Positions 26,974 through 35,878 of a stretch of 64,000 bases of DNA are shown here, piece by piece. Where the stretch lies: contig NZ_FQZL01000005.1 of assembly GCF_900142005.1 (NCBI RefSeq), forward strand, positions 1 to 64,000, given 5' to 3'. This DNA comes from Dethiosulfatibacter aminovorans DSM 17477. GTDB lineage: Bacteria > Bacillota > Clostridia > Tissierellales > Dethiosulfatibacteraceae. The number at the start of each line of letters is the position of its first letter. Position 1 is the first letter of the stretch. The notes under the pieces were generated by a model, which worked only from the letters and a program-made list of their open reading frames with translations, ran no database searches and was not told where the DNA came from. A program made the position numbers and the translations under genes.

Positions 26974-28539
26974 ATGGAATGTTCAAAAGTTTTTCAGTTA
27001 AAAAAATATCCAAATGACATCAGGGAAGTGACCCTTGGAAGCAATATAACCCTCAACGAGATTGTGGCAGTGGCAAGATATGGAGCCAAGGTGCATTTTT
27101 CAAAGGAGTATGTTGACAGGGTAAACAGGTATAGAGGATTTGTTGAAGCCTTTGCTGAAAACAATGAAAGGGTATACGGCATTACAACAGGTCTTGGAGA
27201 CAATGTAAAGATAACCATAGACAGGGAAAAAAGAAAGGATATAAACAGGAATCATTTGAGGGCCCATGCCACCTCTGTGGGAGAACCTGCAACAAGGGAA
27301 TCCGTAAGAGCCATGATGATAGTGATGCTTTCACATATGGGAAACGGTCATGCTGCAGTAAGCCTCAATACTTTGACTCAGCTGAAGGACATGCTGAACA
27401 ATGGAATAACTCCATTTGTTCCAAAGAACGGATCCGTAGGGTATCTAACCCTTGAATCTCATATAGCCCTGGTTATGCTTGGTGAGGGAAGAGCATATGT
27501 TGACAGTGTTCTTGTTGATGGTGACGAGGCACTCAAGCTAAAGGGAATGAAGTCAATTGAAGCCGACATCAAGGAGGGACTGTCCCTTGTGTCGGGAACA
27601 ACTTCCGTTACGGCTTTTGGAGCACTGGCTCTCTATGATGCGATACAGCTGGCTAAGACGGCAGACATATCGGCAGCAATGTCCCTTGAAGTGCTGAAGG
27701 GAACCATGATGGCTTTTGACGAGAGAATCATGAAGGCAAGACCTCATGTGGACCAGTACAATACGGCTTCAAATGTAAGATCAATTCTTGAAGGAAGCGA
27801 AATAGTGAAGAAATACGAGGGGTACAGGGTTCAGGATGCCCTTTCCCTCCGATGCATACCTCAGCTCCACGGGGCTGCGAAGAAGCTCATAAACGATGCC
27901 AAAACAACCATGGACATAGAACTGAATTCATCCGTGGACAATCCTCTCATATTCGAGGAGGAAGGCAGGGGAATATCCCTTATGGGGTGCAATGCAGACG
28001 GTTCATATGTGGGAATGTCCATGGACAGTATTAACATCGCAGCTGCAAATCTTGGGAAGATGGCAGAGAGAAGGACTCACAGGATGGTCAACAGCCACGT
28101 CAGCGAGCTCCCGCCATTCCTCATAGAGGACCCGGGATTCAACAACGGTTTCATGATGGCACAGTATACTTCTGCCGGTCTTGTGGGACAGATGAGGCTC
28201 AAGTCGCATCCTGCAACCATAGACAACAACATTACCTGTGCAAACCAGGAGGACTATCTGTCAATGGGATACAATGCTTCACTGCAGGCTTACGAGAATA
28301 TGGCTCACCTCAAGTATATACTGGCAATAGAAATATTCCACAGTGTACAGGCGGGAGACTTCTACGAGGAAAGCTCCTCCAAAGGCATCGAAAGGATCAG
28401 AAGCCTTGTGAGAAAGGAAGTGCCCTTCATTACTGAGGACTGCAACATGAATCCGTATATCGAATATATCAGCAGCCTCATTGAAGACGGGACCATAGTG
28501 AGAACCCTTGAAGATGAGACGGGAGAGATGTTGTTCTAG
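26974..28539 (+). CDS. Aromatic amino acid lyase homologue without MIO triad, probable ergothionase
   Basis: 521 residues, full length for histidine ammonia-lyase-fold enzymes. The fold markers remain: VYGITTGLGDN (Tyr68), SVDNPLIF, SLRC (Arg293) and NQEDYLSMG (Glu426). The loop that normally reads GSVGASGDLAPLSH is GSVGYLTLESH (153-163), so the Ala-Ser-Gly that makes the MIO cofactor is absent and the loop is three residues shorter. The Asn of the NGT motif is Ser207 and the Tyr of QDxYSLR is Leu290. A MIO-free member of this fold is known from memory: ergothionase, which eliminates trimethylamine from ergothioneine to give thiourocanate and needs no electrophile because its leaving group is already quaternary. 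The adjoining BCCT carrier fits that substrate. The start ATG has AAAGAGG upstream. Confidence 0.75.
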   Translation: MECSKVFQLKKYPNDIREVTLGSNITLNEIVAVARYGAKVHFSKEYVDRVNRYRGFVEAFAENNERVYGITTGLGDNVKITIDREKRKDINRNHLRAHATSVGEPATRESVRAMMIVMLSHMGNGHAAVSLNTLTQLKDMLNNGITPFVPKNGSVGYLTLESHIALVMLGEGRAYVDSVLVDGDEALKLKGMKSIEADIKEGLSLVSGTTSVTAFGALALYDAIQLAKTADISAAMSLEVLKGTMMAFDERIMKARPHVDQYNTASNVRSILEGSEIVKKYEGYRVQDALSLRCIPQLHGAAKKLINDAKTTMDIELNSSVDNPLIFEEEGRGISLMGCNADGSYVGMSMDSINIAAANLGKMAERRTHRMVNSHVSELPPFLIEDPGFNNGFMMAQYTSAGLVGQMRLKSHPATIDNNITCANQEDYLSMGYNASLQAYENMAHLKYILAIEIFHSVQAGDFYEESSSKGIERIRSLVRKEVPFITEDCNMNPYIEYISSLIEDGTIVRTLEDETGEMLF

Positions 28540-28596
28540 TTTGGAAAAATTTGTGAATAATTGCATATAGTCGGATATAGAAATTATCTTGCAGGA

Positions 28597-28630
28597 GTAA
28601 GGACAGCCAATGGTTGTCTTTACTTTTGTG
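28597..28630 (+). terminator. Intrinsic terminator after the lyase gene
   Basis: Stem GTAAGGACAGCC (28597-28608) / GGTTGTCTTTAC (28612-28623) with two G-T pairs, followed by TTTTGTGTTTTT. It ends the BCCT-lyase operon. Confidence 0.75.
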
Positions 28631-28760
28631 TTTTTGACACTCAAATCATTTGATGATAGAATAGACAAAATATGCTGATTGTACACTGTCCGCTTTGCGT
28701 CCAATGCGATGCAATCGTTGTGTACTGGATGGCTTGGAAATTGTATAGGATGGTGGTCCC

Positions 28761-30398
28761 ATGAATATAGCGGATATAATTTTGGAGCTTGATGATGAAC
28801 TGAATATTTTGTCCCTTGAATATGAAGGGAAGGCTGCTGAGTTTTTTAAACCTTCTTTTGATATGTACACAGGAATGAATATTCTGGATATTCTTGTCAT
28901 GGATACGGAGCGTTTGGCCGGTACCGTAGACTGGAGGGACAAGACGTTTTCTTACAGGATGATGGACTGCGGAAAGGAGAAATCATTCCTGTTCTTGAAG
29001 CAGATTGACAAAAGGATGACGATGCTTGAAAAGTCCCTGGATGAAATGGATTGCGGAATTCAAATATATGACAAGGATGCAAGGATTGTCTATATTAATA
29101 AGGACAGCAGAAGAATATCAGGACTTGAAAATGAAGATGTGGAAGGGAAATACATTGCCGAAGTGTTTGATCTGGATGTACAGGACTACAGTACTACGCT
29201 GACCGTTCTTGATACGAAAAAGCCTGTAATGCACAGATGCGACACCTTCAGGGTGAATGGCAAGATTCTTACCACTACAAATTCAGCAGCGCCAATAATC
29301 ATTGACGGTGAAGTTGAAGGAGTGGTCCTTAAGGAATGGGATAGGTCTGCTGTAAAGAAAAGCTATGAATATATGGAAAAGGTCCAGCAGGGAATAATGG
29401 ATTTCATAAGCTGCAATACGGAGATCGCGAGGGAAAACAAGATATATTTTGACAATATAGTAGGTGAAAGCAGGAAGCTGAAAGATGCACTGAACCTTGC
29501 GAAAAGAGTGTCCGTACAGGACTGCAACGTATTGATCTACGGTGAGACGGGAACAGGGAAGGAGCTCTTTGCTCAGAGCATACACAACGAAAGCAGGAGG
29601 AAGGGAAAGAAATTCGTTCCCCTGAACTGTGCTGCTATTCCTGAAAACCTCATTGAGGGTATTCTCTTCGGTACTGAAAAGGGAGCCTTCACAGGAAGCG
29701 AAAACAAGACGGGCCTGTTTTACCAGGCGGATGGCGGAACCATCTTCCTTGACGAGTTGAATTCCATGAGTCTTAATATGCAGTCGAAGCTATTAAGGGT
29801 CATTCAGGATGGAAAGTTCAGGCCTGTAGGAAGCCAGGAGCTTATTGAGACGGATGTCAGGATTATTTCATCCTGCAACGAGGAGCCTTTTTCCAGCAGT
29901 ATCAGGAAGGACCTTCTCTACAGGTTGTCTACTATAATAGTTGAAGTACCTCCTCTCAGGGATAGAAAAAGTGACATTGAAAGTCTTGTAATGTATTTTT
30001 CGGACAAGCTGTCGCCAAGATACAACAACAGGATAGAAACGATAGATTCAGAAGTCATTGATTATTTGAAGAAGTACCATTGGCCAGGAAATGTAAGGGA
30101 GCTTGAACATATAGTGGAATATGCCCTCAATGTAATGGATGATGGAGAATTCAGGATAGATCATATTCCAAAACATGTTATGACGGGTCAGGTTGAAGAA
30201 GAAAAGAAATCCATTGGATTTTTCGAGGATTCCATCTACGACAGCGAACTGTCATATATGGTGGAAAAGTTCGAGGATATGGTAATAAGAAAGGTTCTTG
30301 AACGGAACGACAACAATATAACTGTGGCGGCCAAGTCCCTTGGAATAAAGAGGCAGAGCCTGCAGTACAGAATAAGGAAGTATGGAATAATATTATGA
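28761..30398 (+). CDS. Second sigma-54-dependent activator (PAS, AAA+, Fis-type HTH)
   Basis: 545 residues, same architecture as the activator at 23342: a PAS domain at about 90-200 (CGIQIYDKDARIVYINKDSR), Walker A GETGTGKE, sigma-54 loop GAFTGS (308-313), GNVREL, and a C-terminal HTH (ITVAAKSLGIKRQSLQYRI). The ATG at 28761 follows AGGATGGTGG. No copy of the 16-mer activator site is seen upstream of it and no convincing -24/-12 promoter follows it, so its target is unknown. Its stop overlaps the next start (ATGA), so it is cotranscribed with an alpha/beta hydrolase. Confidence 0.92.
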   Translation: MNIADIILELDDELNILSLEYEGKAAEFFKPSFDMYTGMNILDILVMDTERLAGTVDWRDKTFSYRMMDCGKEKSFLFLKQIDKRMTMLEKSLDEMDCGIQIYDKDARIVYINKDSRRISGLENEDVEGKYIAEVFDLDVQDYSTTLTVLDTKKPVMHRCDTFRVNGKILTTTNSAAPIIIDGEVEGVVLKEWDRSAVKKSYEYMEKVQQGIMDFISCNTEIARENKIYFDNIVGESRKLKDALNLAKRVSVQDCNVLIYGETGTGKELFAQSIHNESRRKGKKFVPLNCAAIPENLIEGILFGTEKGAFTGSENKTGLFYQADGGTIFLDELNSMSLNMQSKLLRVIQDGKFRPVGSQELIETDVRIISSCNEEPFSSSIRKDLLYRLSTIIVEVPPLRDRKSDIESLVMYFSDKLSPRYNNRIETIDSEVIDYLKKYHWPGNVRELEHIVEYALNVMDDGEFRIDHIPKHVMTGQVEEEKKSIGFFEDSIYDSELSYMVEKFEDMVIRKVLERNDNNITVAAKSLGIKRQSLQYRIRKYGIIL

Positions 30399-31327
30399 TA
30401 AAGAAGCTGCAACTGGTCAAAATCCTGCTAAAAATCAGGCTGAAGTTCAAGATGAACATATACAACTACAGAAAGCACAGGAGAAGCTCCTTGAATTACA
30501 GGGTGTCCAGCAGGATAGTCGGTTTATTTTCAATCTTTAGTCAGCTTCCGCCAGGCATCAAATCGAAAAAGATAAGAATAAACGGCATAGAAGGCGAGTG
30601 GATTTACAGAGATGAAATAGACAGAAGTAAAGTCATTGTCTACTTTCATGGAGGCGGCTATACCCACGGCACAGAGAAGAAATACAGGCTGATTATTGGT
30701 GAAATGGTTAAGGAGACAGGAATAAACACATTCATGTTCGATTACAGGCTTGCTCCTGAACATCCGTATCCTGCAGCCTTTGAGGATGCAGTCAAGGCGT
30801 ATGACTTCCTTGTCAAGGAAGGAGTACAGGGAAGGGATATGATATTTATGGGAGATTCCGCCGGCGGCGGGCTGGCACTTGCCTTGTCCCTGTATCTTAA
30901 GGATAAGGGCAGGGAGCTTCCTGGAAAGATACTTGCCATGTCGCCATGGACTGACCTCGCAGGCACAGGAGAATCCATCAGGAAAAATGAAAAGACCGAG
31001 CTTTTCGTCCCCGAAAAATTGTTGAATGAATACAGCAGGGGTTACGTCGGAAGAGATAATCCGAGAAATCCCTACATATCCCCTCTCTACGGAAACCTGG
31101 AGGGACTGCCCGACACATACATAAATGTCGGGAGTCACGAGACCCTCCTTGACGATTCAACAAGGATGCATGAGAAACTTATTGAAAGCGGAGTGAATTC
31201 CACCCTGTCAATCGGTGAAGGGCTCTTTCACTGTTATCCGTTGTGGGCGTTGGCTTTGGAGGAGTCACTGGAGGAATTCAGGAGGATGCAAAGGTTCATA
31301 CTTGAATTGGAACACTATTTTCCTTGA
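30395..31327 (+). CDS. Alpha/beta hydrolase (HSL/acetyl-esterase family)
   Basis: 310 residues. The oxyanion-hole motif HGGGYTHG, nucleophile elbow GDSAGGG, acid region (SHETLLDDS) and C-terminal His in GLFHCYPLW form a complete catalytic triad of the hormone-sensitive-lipase-like family. A basic N-terminus of about 45 residues has no clear signal. Substrates are small esters of lipids, drugs or acylated compounds. It is translationally coupled to the sigma-54 activator (ATGA overlap). The DUF6320 and condensation-like genes that often accompany such hydrolases in related bacteria lie convergently next to it. Confidence 0.88.
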   Translation: MIKKLQLVKILLKIRLKFKMNIYNYRKHRRSSLNYRVSSRIVGLFSIFSQLPPGIKSKKIRINGIEGEWIYRDEIDRSKVIVYFHGGGYTHGTEKKYRLIIGEMVKETGINTFMFDYRLAPEHPYPAAFEDAVKAYDFLVKEGVQGRDMIFMGDSAGGGLALALSLYLKDKGRELPGKILAMSPWTDLAGTGESIRKNEKTELFVPEKLLNEYSRGYVGRDNPRNPYISPLYGNLEGLPDTYINVGSHETLLDDSTRMHEKLIESGVNSTLSIGEGLFHCYPLWALALEESLEEFRRMQRFILELEHYFP

Positions 31328-31419
31328 CATGACTAAATGCACAAAACACCTTGAAGCGTTGGTGTTTAGCTACCGGTAAAACAATCCCTTATATTTTAAA
31401 AAGGAGGATTGTTGATACC

Positions 31420-32142
31420 TTATACATGAAAAACCCTTCTGAGTTTCTCCCTCATATCCTCCGGCAGCACATTGTAAAGCCCCGTCATTATGACTGCAAA
31501 GAGTTGCAGGCTTATGAACACCACAAGGGACCAGGATATCTTCAATGTTCCGTCATTGTTTATTGAAAGCACAGTTTCTATTATGATTGACAGTATGCTG
31601 ACTCCCACTGCAGTATAGACTGGGATGAAGATGAAATGGTTCTTGTGTTTTCCTTTCTTGTACAAGTGAACAGTTATCATGAATATTGCAATTGCTGAAA
31701 TTGTAATGGGAAACGCATAGGTCAGAGACCATTCGATTTCCCCGTCTATATAGTCAAGCAGGAATGATTGTAGAAGTATGGTTGCACCGAATATGCCGGT
31801 TCCTATCCTCAGATGGGGTATATATCCCATGATGATGAATAGATAGATCAGTCCAGCCATTACACAGACCACCACTCCCGTCATATAGTCGGATATTGAT
31901 GACCGGATAAGACCGATAGTCAAGAGTGTTACGATTGAAATTATGCTCAAGAGAAAGACTGTTATGAATATCTTGTTCCTGAGTGTTTCCAGAGTCTTGA
32001 CATACATGTTCCTGGCTTCGGGGAATTTGTTTGTTTCCGTATCCTCATGCATTCCATATATGTCCGGAATTGGGAAATTACACAGCGGGCATTCCCTGAC
32101 GTTGTTGTCAACCTCAACTCCGCATTTTGGACAATAAGCCAT
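31420..32142 (-). CDS. Zinc-ribbon membrane protein (DUF6320-like)
   Basis: 240 residues. The N-terminus has a zinc ribbon (YCPKCG, then CPLC), followed after a linker by about six hydrophobic helices (IFITVFLLSIISIVTLL onward). The architecture matches DUF6320 proteins, which I recall as neighbours of condensation-type acyltransferases; their role is unknown. The start is separated from the upstream gene's stop by no bases, so both are one transcript. Confidence 0.75.
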   Translation of the reverse strand: MAYCPKCGVEVDNNVRECPLCNFPIPDIYGMHEDTETNKFPEARNMYVKTLETLRNKIFITVFLLSIISIVTLLTIGLIRSSISDYMTGVVVCVMAGLIYLFIIMGYIPHLRIGTGIFGATILLQSFLLDYIDGEIEWSLTYAFPITISAIAIFMITVHLYKKGKHKNHFIFIPVYTAVGVSILSIIIETVLSINNDGTLKISWSLVVFISLQLFAVIMTGLYNVLPEDMREKLRRVFHV

Positions 32143-33462
32143 CTATTTTCCCTCCTTTTCATTACTCGGTTTTAGCTTGGTATTCGTTTCAATTTTCACG
32201 TGCAGGTTCATTTTCCTCAGCTTCCTGAAAAACAGCTTTTCGATTTCCCTGTTTGGAGTTAGACTTCCGAAAGAAATGCATGTCTTGTTGTTGTAGCTGA
32301 GCATTGTTATCTTGATTAGATTTCCTACGCTTGGAGGTGGATAGATATCCATCTGGTCCACATGCTTCCTTATTTCTTCGGGCATCTTGATTACTCCGAG
32401 ATTGGAAAGGCTGCTGGTGTAGTTTGTCTCTCCGAACCTGCTGTAGATGAAGGGTATGGCGAGATTTTTTATTGGAAGCGGAAGAAGCCTGACCTTCCAT
32501 TTCTTTTCGTTTGCAACGTTTCTGCTTATGAATTTCTGTATGTATTTGGTATTCAGGCGCATGCCGAAATAATGTTCAATATATTTGAGTATCTCATCAA
32601 AGCTGTAGTCTCCGAGGCTTGTGTCTATTGATGGAGTAAGGCTGACGAAGAAGTTCTTCAGCGTCTTGGATGGAAAAAGTGTTCTAAGATTTACCGGCAT
32701 GTTCATTGTCACAGGCAGATTTCTTCTGTTGGTTTCCGAACCTGTTGTTTTCAGGAAATCAAGAAAGGTCTCGAAGTATACTGCCAGAAGAAATTTTGTC
32801 ACCGAGGTATTGTACGATTTTGCCAGCTTGTAAAGGTCATCGGCGGGAACGATTCCCGTAATGATGAAGTATTCTCCCTTTGCATTGAGGTTGAAGGGGA
32901 GATGATAAGCCTTGCTTGGCTTCCTTGGCTCCCTGACCTTGTCATTATAGTATTTGTGGAATGCATCTTCGTAAACTTCTTCGGTATCGGTATATTCGCT
33001 GAACATGTCGAGGTCTGTTGATTCATCAAGGTTTCCTGTCAGGTGCAGGTAGTTCAGCAAAAGTGACTGCATGAAAACTACAGCCCCATATCCGTCTGTG
33101 AGGCTGTGTGAAACTTCAAAGCTTATTCTTTTCCTGTAGTATATTACCCTGAAGGGAAGTATGTCCTTTTTCCTGAAGTCAAGATACATGCAGGGATAGT
33201 ATGTTTCCTTCTGAACCTTTGGAACTGTGGTTACCTCTTCGAAATAGTACCAGAACAATCCTTTTCTCAGTCTTACCTGAAAATGCCTGAACTTGGGAAG
33301 GGTTATTTCCAGTGTCCTTTGGAGAATCTCCGGATCCACGTCCATGTTAAGTGTTGCCGACAGTCGCAGAACCGTAGAAACTCTCGGTGAAACTATTGAA
33401 GGGTAAAGTTTCCCTGCGTTGTCCAGTCTGTGCCATTGTCTTTCATTAGTTTTGGTTTTCAT
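32143..33462 (-). CDS. Condensation-domain / alcohol acetyltransferase-like protein
   Basis: 439 residues counted from the ATG at 33462 (MKTKTNERQW). A TTG 36 bases upstream would extend it to the previous stop, and neither has a strong RBS. The catalytic HxxxDG motif of the condensation/acyltransferase superfamily is present (VSHSLTDGYGAV), and the second-half DFxFG-like region is replaced by CISFGSL near the C-terminus. Relatives transfer acyl groups to alcohols or lipids (PapA5, WS/DGAT, alcohol acetyltransferase). Partnered with the zinc-ribbon membrane protein downstream, it probably modifies a membrane or secreted lipid; the substrate is unknown. Confidence 0.78.
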   Translation of the reverse strand: MKTKTNERQWHRLDNAGKLYPSIVSPRVSTVLRLSATLNMDVDPEILQRTLEITLPKFRHFQVRLRKGLFWYYFEEVTTVPKVQKETYYPCMYLDFRKKDILPFRVIYYRKRISFEVSHSLTDGYGAVVFMQSLLLNYLHLTGNLDESTDLDMFSEYTDTEEVYEDAFHKYYNDKVREPRKPSKAYHLPFNLNAKGEYFIITGIVPADDLYKLAKSYNTSVTKFLLAVYFETFLDFLKTTGSETNRRNLPVTMNMPVNLRTLFPSKTLKNFFVSLTPSIDTSLGDYSFDEILKYIEHYFGMRLNTKYIQKFISRNVANEKKWKVRLLPLPIKNLAIPFIYSRFGETNYTSSLSNLGVIKMPEEIRKHVDQMDIYPPPSVGNLIKITMLSYNNKTCISFGSLTPNREIEKLFFRKLRKMNLHVKIETNTKLKPSNEKEGK

Positions 33463-33498
33463 ATCTTTATTATAACCTAATGGAAGGATGAACTGCAA

Positions 33499-34170
33499 TT
33501 AGATTAATTCAAGGGCGACCTTCACTATCATCATTCTAGGAATTATTACAGGCTTGCCGGTTATTTCCTGGACAGCCTCTTTCATTTTTTCTGAATACCC
33601 CATGCAATCCATGAAAATGATTGAAATGTCATCTGAACAGAGCTTTTCTGCTTCTTTTTTTATATCATGAAGTCCTCTATAGGGAGATGCAAAAACAGGC
33701 TTGATATCGAGTCCAAGAGAATTCCATACATTTTTTATTTTTTCTTCCTGCTCCTTTTCGGGCACGTAAACTCCAATTTTTTTCTTGAATCCTATGTTTT
33801 TAATGATATTGTGAAGTATTTTTTGAGGAGGCAATACAGGGACATTTGAAGTGAATTCAGGAATGCTTCCAGTACACATCATGAGTATGATACTGCATCC
33901 TTTGGCATTCAGGTCGTCAACGCAGTTCTGGAGCAGACCGTGAATTTTCTCTTCTGCAATTTCGACTTGGGAACCATCCCTCATTCTGCTGACCAGAAAC
34001 TGATCGGAAATGCCAGGCGACAGGTTTTCCTTTATGTATTCGAAACTGTAGTTGTCCAGTGCGCCAGCTTCGATTATGTCAATGTCTGAAGGAATAATCT
34101 CCCTGACATCTTCCATGATGTCCGTTCTTGGCGACTGGCCTATTGTAATGAAACCGATTGTCTTTTTCAT
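33499..34170 (-). CDS. AroM family protein
   Basis: 223 residues matching AroM along its length: the N-terminal IGFITIGQSPRTDIMEDV, ALDNYSFEYI, LVSRMRDGSQVEIAEEKI, the Cys-containing MMCTGSIPEF, and MDCMGYSEKM near the C-terminus. AroM belongs to the Asp/Glu racemase fold superfamily, and the two Cys motifs occupy the racemase catalytic positions. Its function is not established despite the shikimate-derived name. The ATG at 34170 has AGGAAAGGA upstream. It is divergent from a PucR regulator gene, and a paralogous AroM domain is fused in the protein at 50469. Confidence 0.85.
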   Translation of the reverse strand: MKKTIGFITIGQSPRTDIMEDVREIIPSDIDIIEAGALDNYSFEYIKENLSPGISDQFLVSRMRDGSQVEIAEEKIHGLLQNCVDDLNAKGCSIILMMCTGSIPEFTSNVPVLPPQKILHNIIKNIGFKKKIGVYVPEKEQEEKIKNVWNSLGLDIKPVFASPYRGLHDIKKEAEKLCSDDISIIFMDCMGYSEKMKEAVQEITGKPVIIPRMMIVKVALELI

Positions 34171-34264
34171 AATGTATCGTCCTTTCCTGAAATTTTCGAG
34201 CTTTCCTTGATAATTTCTTCTTCAAATATTATACTTATTAGAAACAGTGTCACAAGGAGTAGTC

Positions 34265-35878
34265 ATGAACTTCAGTAGATTTTTGGAATTAAAAAATGTC
34301 AATTCTCTCATCCAACCTTATGACAAGCTGGATCTTGGAGAGGTTAGATGTTCAATAGTAACTGCACCAGGCAATCATCATTGGATTAGAAGTGATGATT
34401 TCGTCATCATAATATCCGAACTTGTGAAGGAATACGATATAAACAATATATTGAAATCGCTCATAGACAAGAACATTTCCGGATGCTGCATAGTTTCGGA
34501 CACCAGGATAGCGGAAATAGACATCAATCTGTGCCGTTCGTTTAAATTGCCGTTGTTTTCCTTTGACAATATGAGGAATATAACCAGACTCCTGAGCATA
34601 TTGACGGAAGATGGAAATGTTGAAGAATATATACATGACCAGCTTAAGTACAATATCATATGTGCCATGAATGGTCCATATTTCAATGAATATAATTTAA
34701 CCAAGCTCGTTGGATTGTTTTTTTGCAGAGAGGTTTACCTTCTATCGTCAGACTTTACCATGCTGAGTAAAGCGAATGAACATATGGTATCAAAGGAGGA
34801 AATACCTCTGATGAAATGGTCTGATGAGCTTTCATCCTGGAACAAGACGGCATCATATTCGCTTGAACCGGTCAGTCTTTATCATGAAAGCATCTCCTAT
34901 CTCTGTTTTCCATTAAAGTCTGAAACAAATATTCTCGGCTACCTATGCATACAGGAGAACCATGACTTGTGGGAAAGGCTTGACATAATACGCATAGGTG
35001 AAATATTGTCGTATTTTATCATAAGCCTTGTGCATTATTCGAAATCGAAGGTTTTCAGGCGAAAGTCCTTTGAGGAGTTTTTACAGAGTGCCCTTTACGG
35101 ATTTATCAGCGATGCGTCGGATTTGAAGAAAGAAGCATCAAACTTCAATTTCGATTATTATTTAAACCGCTATGTATGGATCATCAGGGTTGAGCCTTTG
35201 GAAAACACAAAGGATGTCGAAAGTTCTCATATCATGAACCAGATATTGCAGTATGCCTGTAATGTATCGGAAAAGATATTCTACAAGAATATTTTCCTGA
35301 CTGAAAGTACACAGGTAATATCGATTCAGGTAAAGGATGATGTACCTGACGATGTGGAATGGCCCAAATACCTGAAGATTCTTGAATCTCTTGAAATAAG
35401 ATTTCCTGAATACAGATTTTACATAGGTTTCAGCAGGGCGTATCCAACTCTTTACCAGCTGAAGAATGCATATGAGGATGCTGTTTTCAGCGTTACTGTA
35501 GGGAAACAGATTTTTGAAAATAATAAGAACATATTCAACTACAATGATTTGTTGATATTTCATTTGCTGTTTAATCAGATGGACAACCCCATAGTAATAA
35601 GGCTGTATACAAATACGGTCAAGTTGATAGAAGATTATGACATACAGAAAAATGATGTTCTTTTGAAGACCTTGAACACGTTGATAGACAACAATTTCAA
35701 CTATAAGGTTACGGCAGACAGACTTTATATTCACAGGAATACCCTTTACCAGAGGTTGAACAAGATTGAGTCCATTATCAGAATGCCCATCGGAAAGGCT
35801 GAAACAAGGTTGATGCTTCAGCTTGGGGTAAAATATGGATACCTGGTCAACAACATTGGAAAAGGGAACAAAGCGTGA
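34265..35878 (+). CDS. PucR family transcriptional regulator (1)
   Basis: 537 residues. The ATG at 34265 follows AAGGAG. The N-terminal domain (about 1-125) resembles the PucR purine-catabolism sensor fold but is divergent, the middle is GAF/CdaR-like, and the C-terminal HTH_30 reads VTADRLYIHRNTLYQRLNKIE. Such proteins activate catabolic genes in response to small nitrogen compounds. It is divergent from aroM and convergent with the ten-gene leftward operon, whose last stop codon lies immediately next to its own with no terminator between them. Confidence 0.87.
   Translation: MNFSRFLELKNVNSLIQPYDKLDLGEVRCSIVTAPGNHHWIRSDDFVIIISELVKEYDINNILKSLIDKNISGCCIVSDTRIAEIDINLCRSFKLPLFSFDNMRNITRLLSILTEDGNVEEYIHDQLKYNIICAMNGPYFNEYNLTKLVGLFFCREVYLLSSDFTMLSKANEHMVSKEEIPLMKWSDELSSWNKTASYSLEPVSLYHESISYLCFPLKSETNILGYLCIQENHDLWERLDIIRIGEILSYFIISLVHYSKSKVFRRKSFEEFLQSALYGFISDASDLKKEASNFNFDYYLNRYVWIIRVEPLENTKDVESSHIMNQILQYACNVSEKIFYKNIFLTESTQVISIQVKDDVPDDVEWPKYLKILESLEIRFPEYRFYIGFSRAYPTLYQLKNAYEDAVFSVTVGKQIFENNKNIFNYNDLLIFHLLFNQMDNPIVIRLYTNTVKLIEDYDIQKNDVLLKTLNTLIDNNFNYKVTADRLYIHRNTLYQRLNKIESIIRMPIGKAETRLMLQLGVKYGYLVNNIGKGNKA

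Noticed and set aside
26974..28539. Plain histidine ammonia-lyase (hutH) annotation
   Set aside because: The MIO-forming Ala-Ser-Gly and two other catalytic residues are missing and no hutU, hutI or hutG lies next to it.
28730..28744. TGGCTTGGAAATTGT resembles a -24/-12 promoter before the second sigma-54 activator
   Set aside because: The -12 GC is GT and it lies only 17 bases before the start codon, leaving no room for an RBS.
31343..31367. AAACACC/GGTGTTT hairpin after the alpha/beta hydrolase
   Set aside because: Seven-bp stem without T-tract; not convincing as a terminator.
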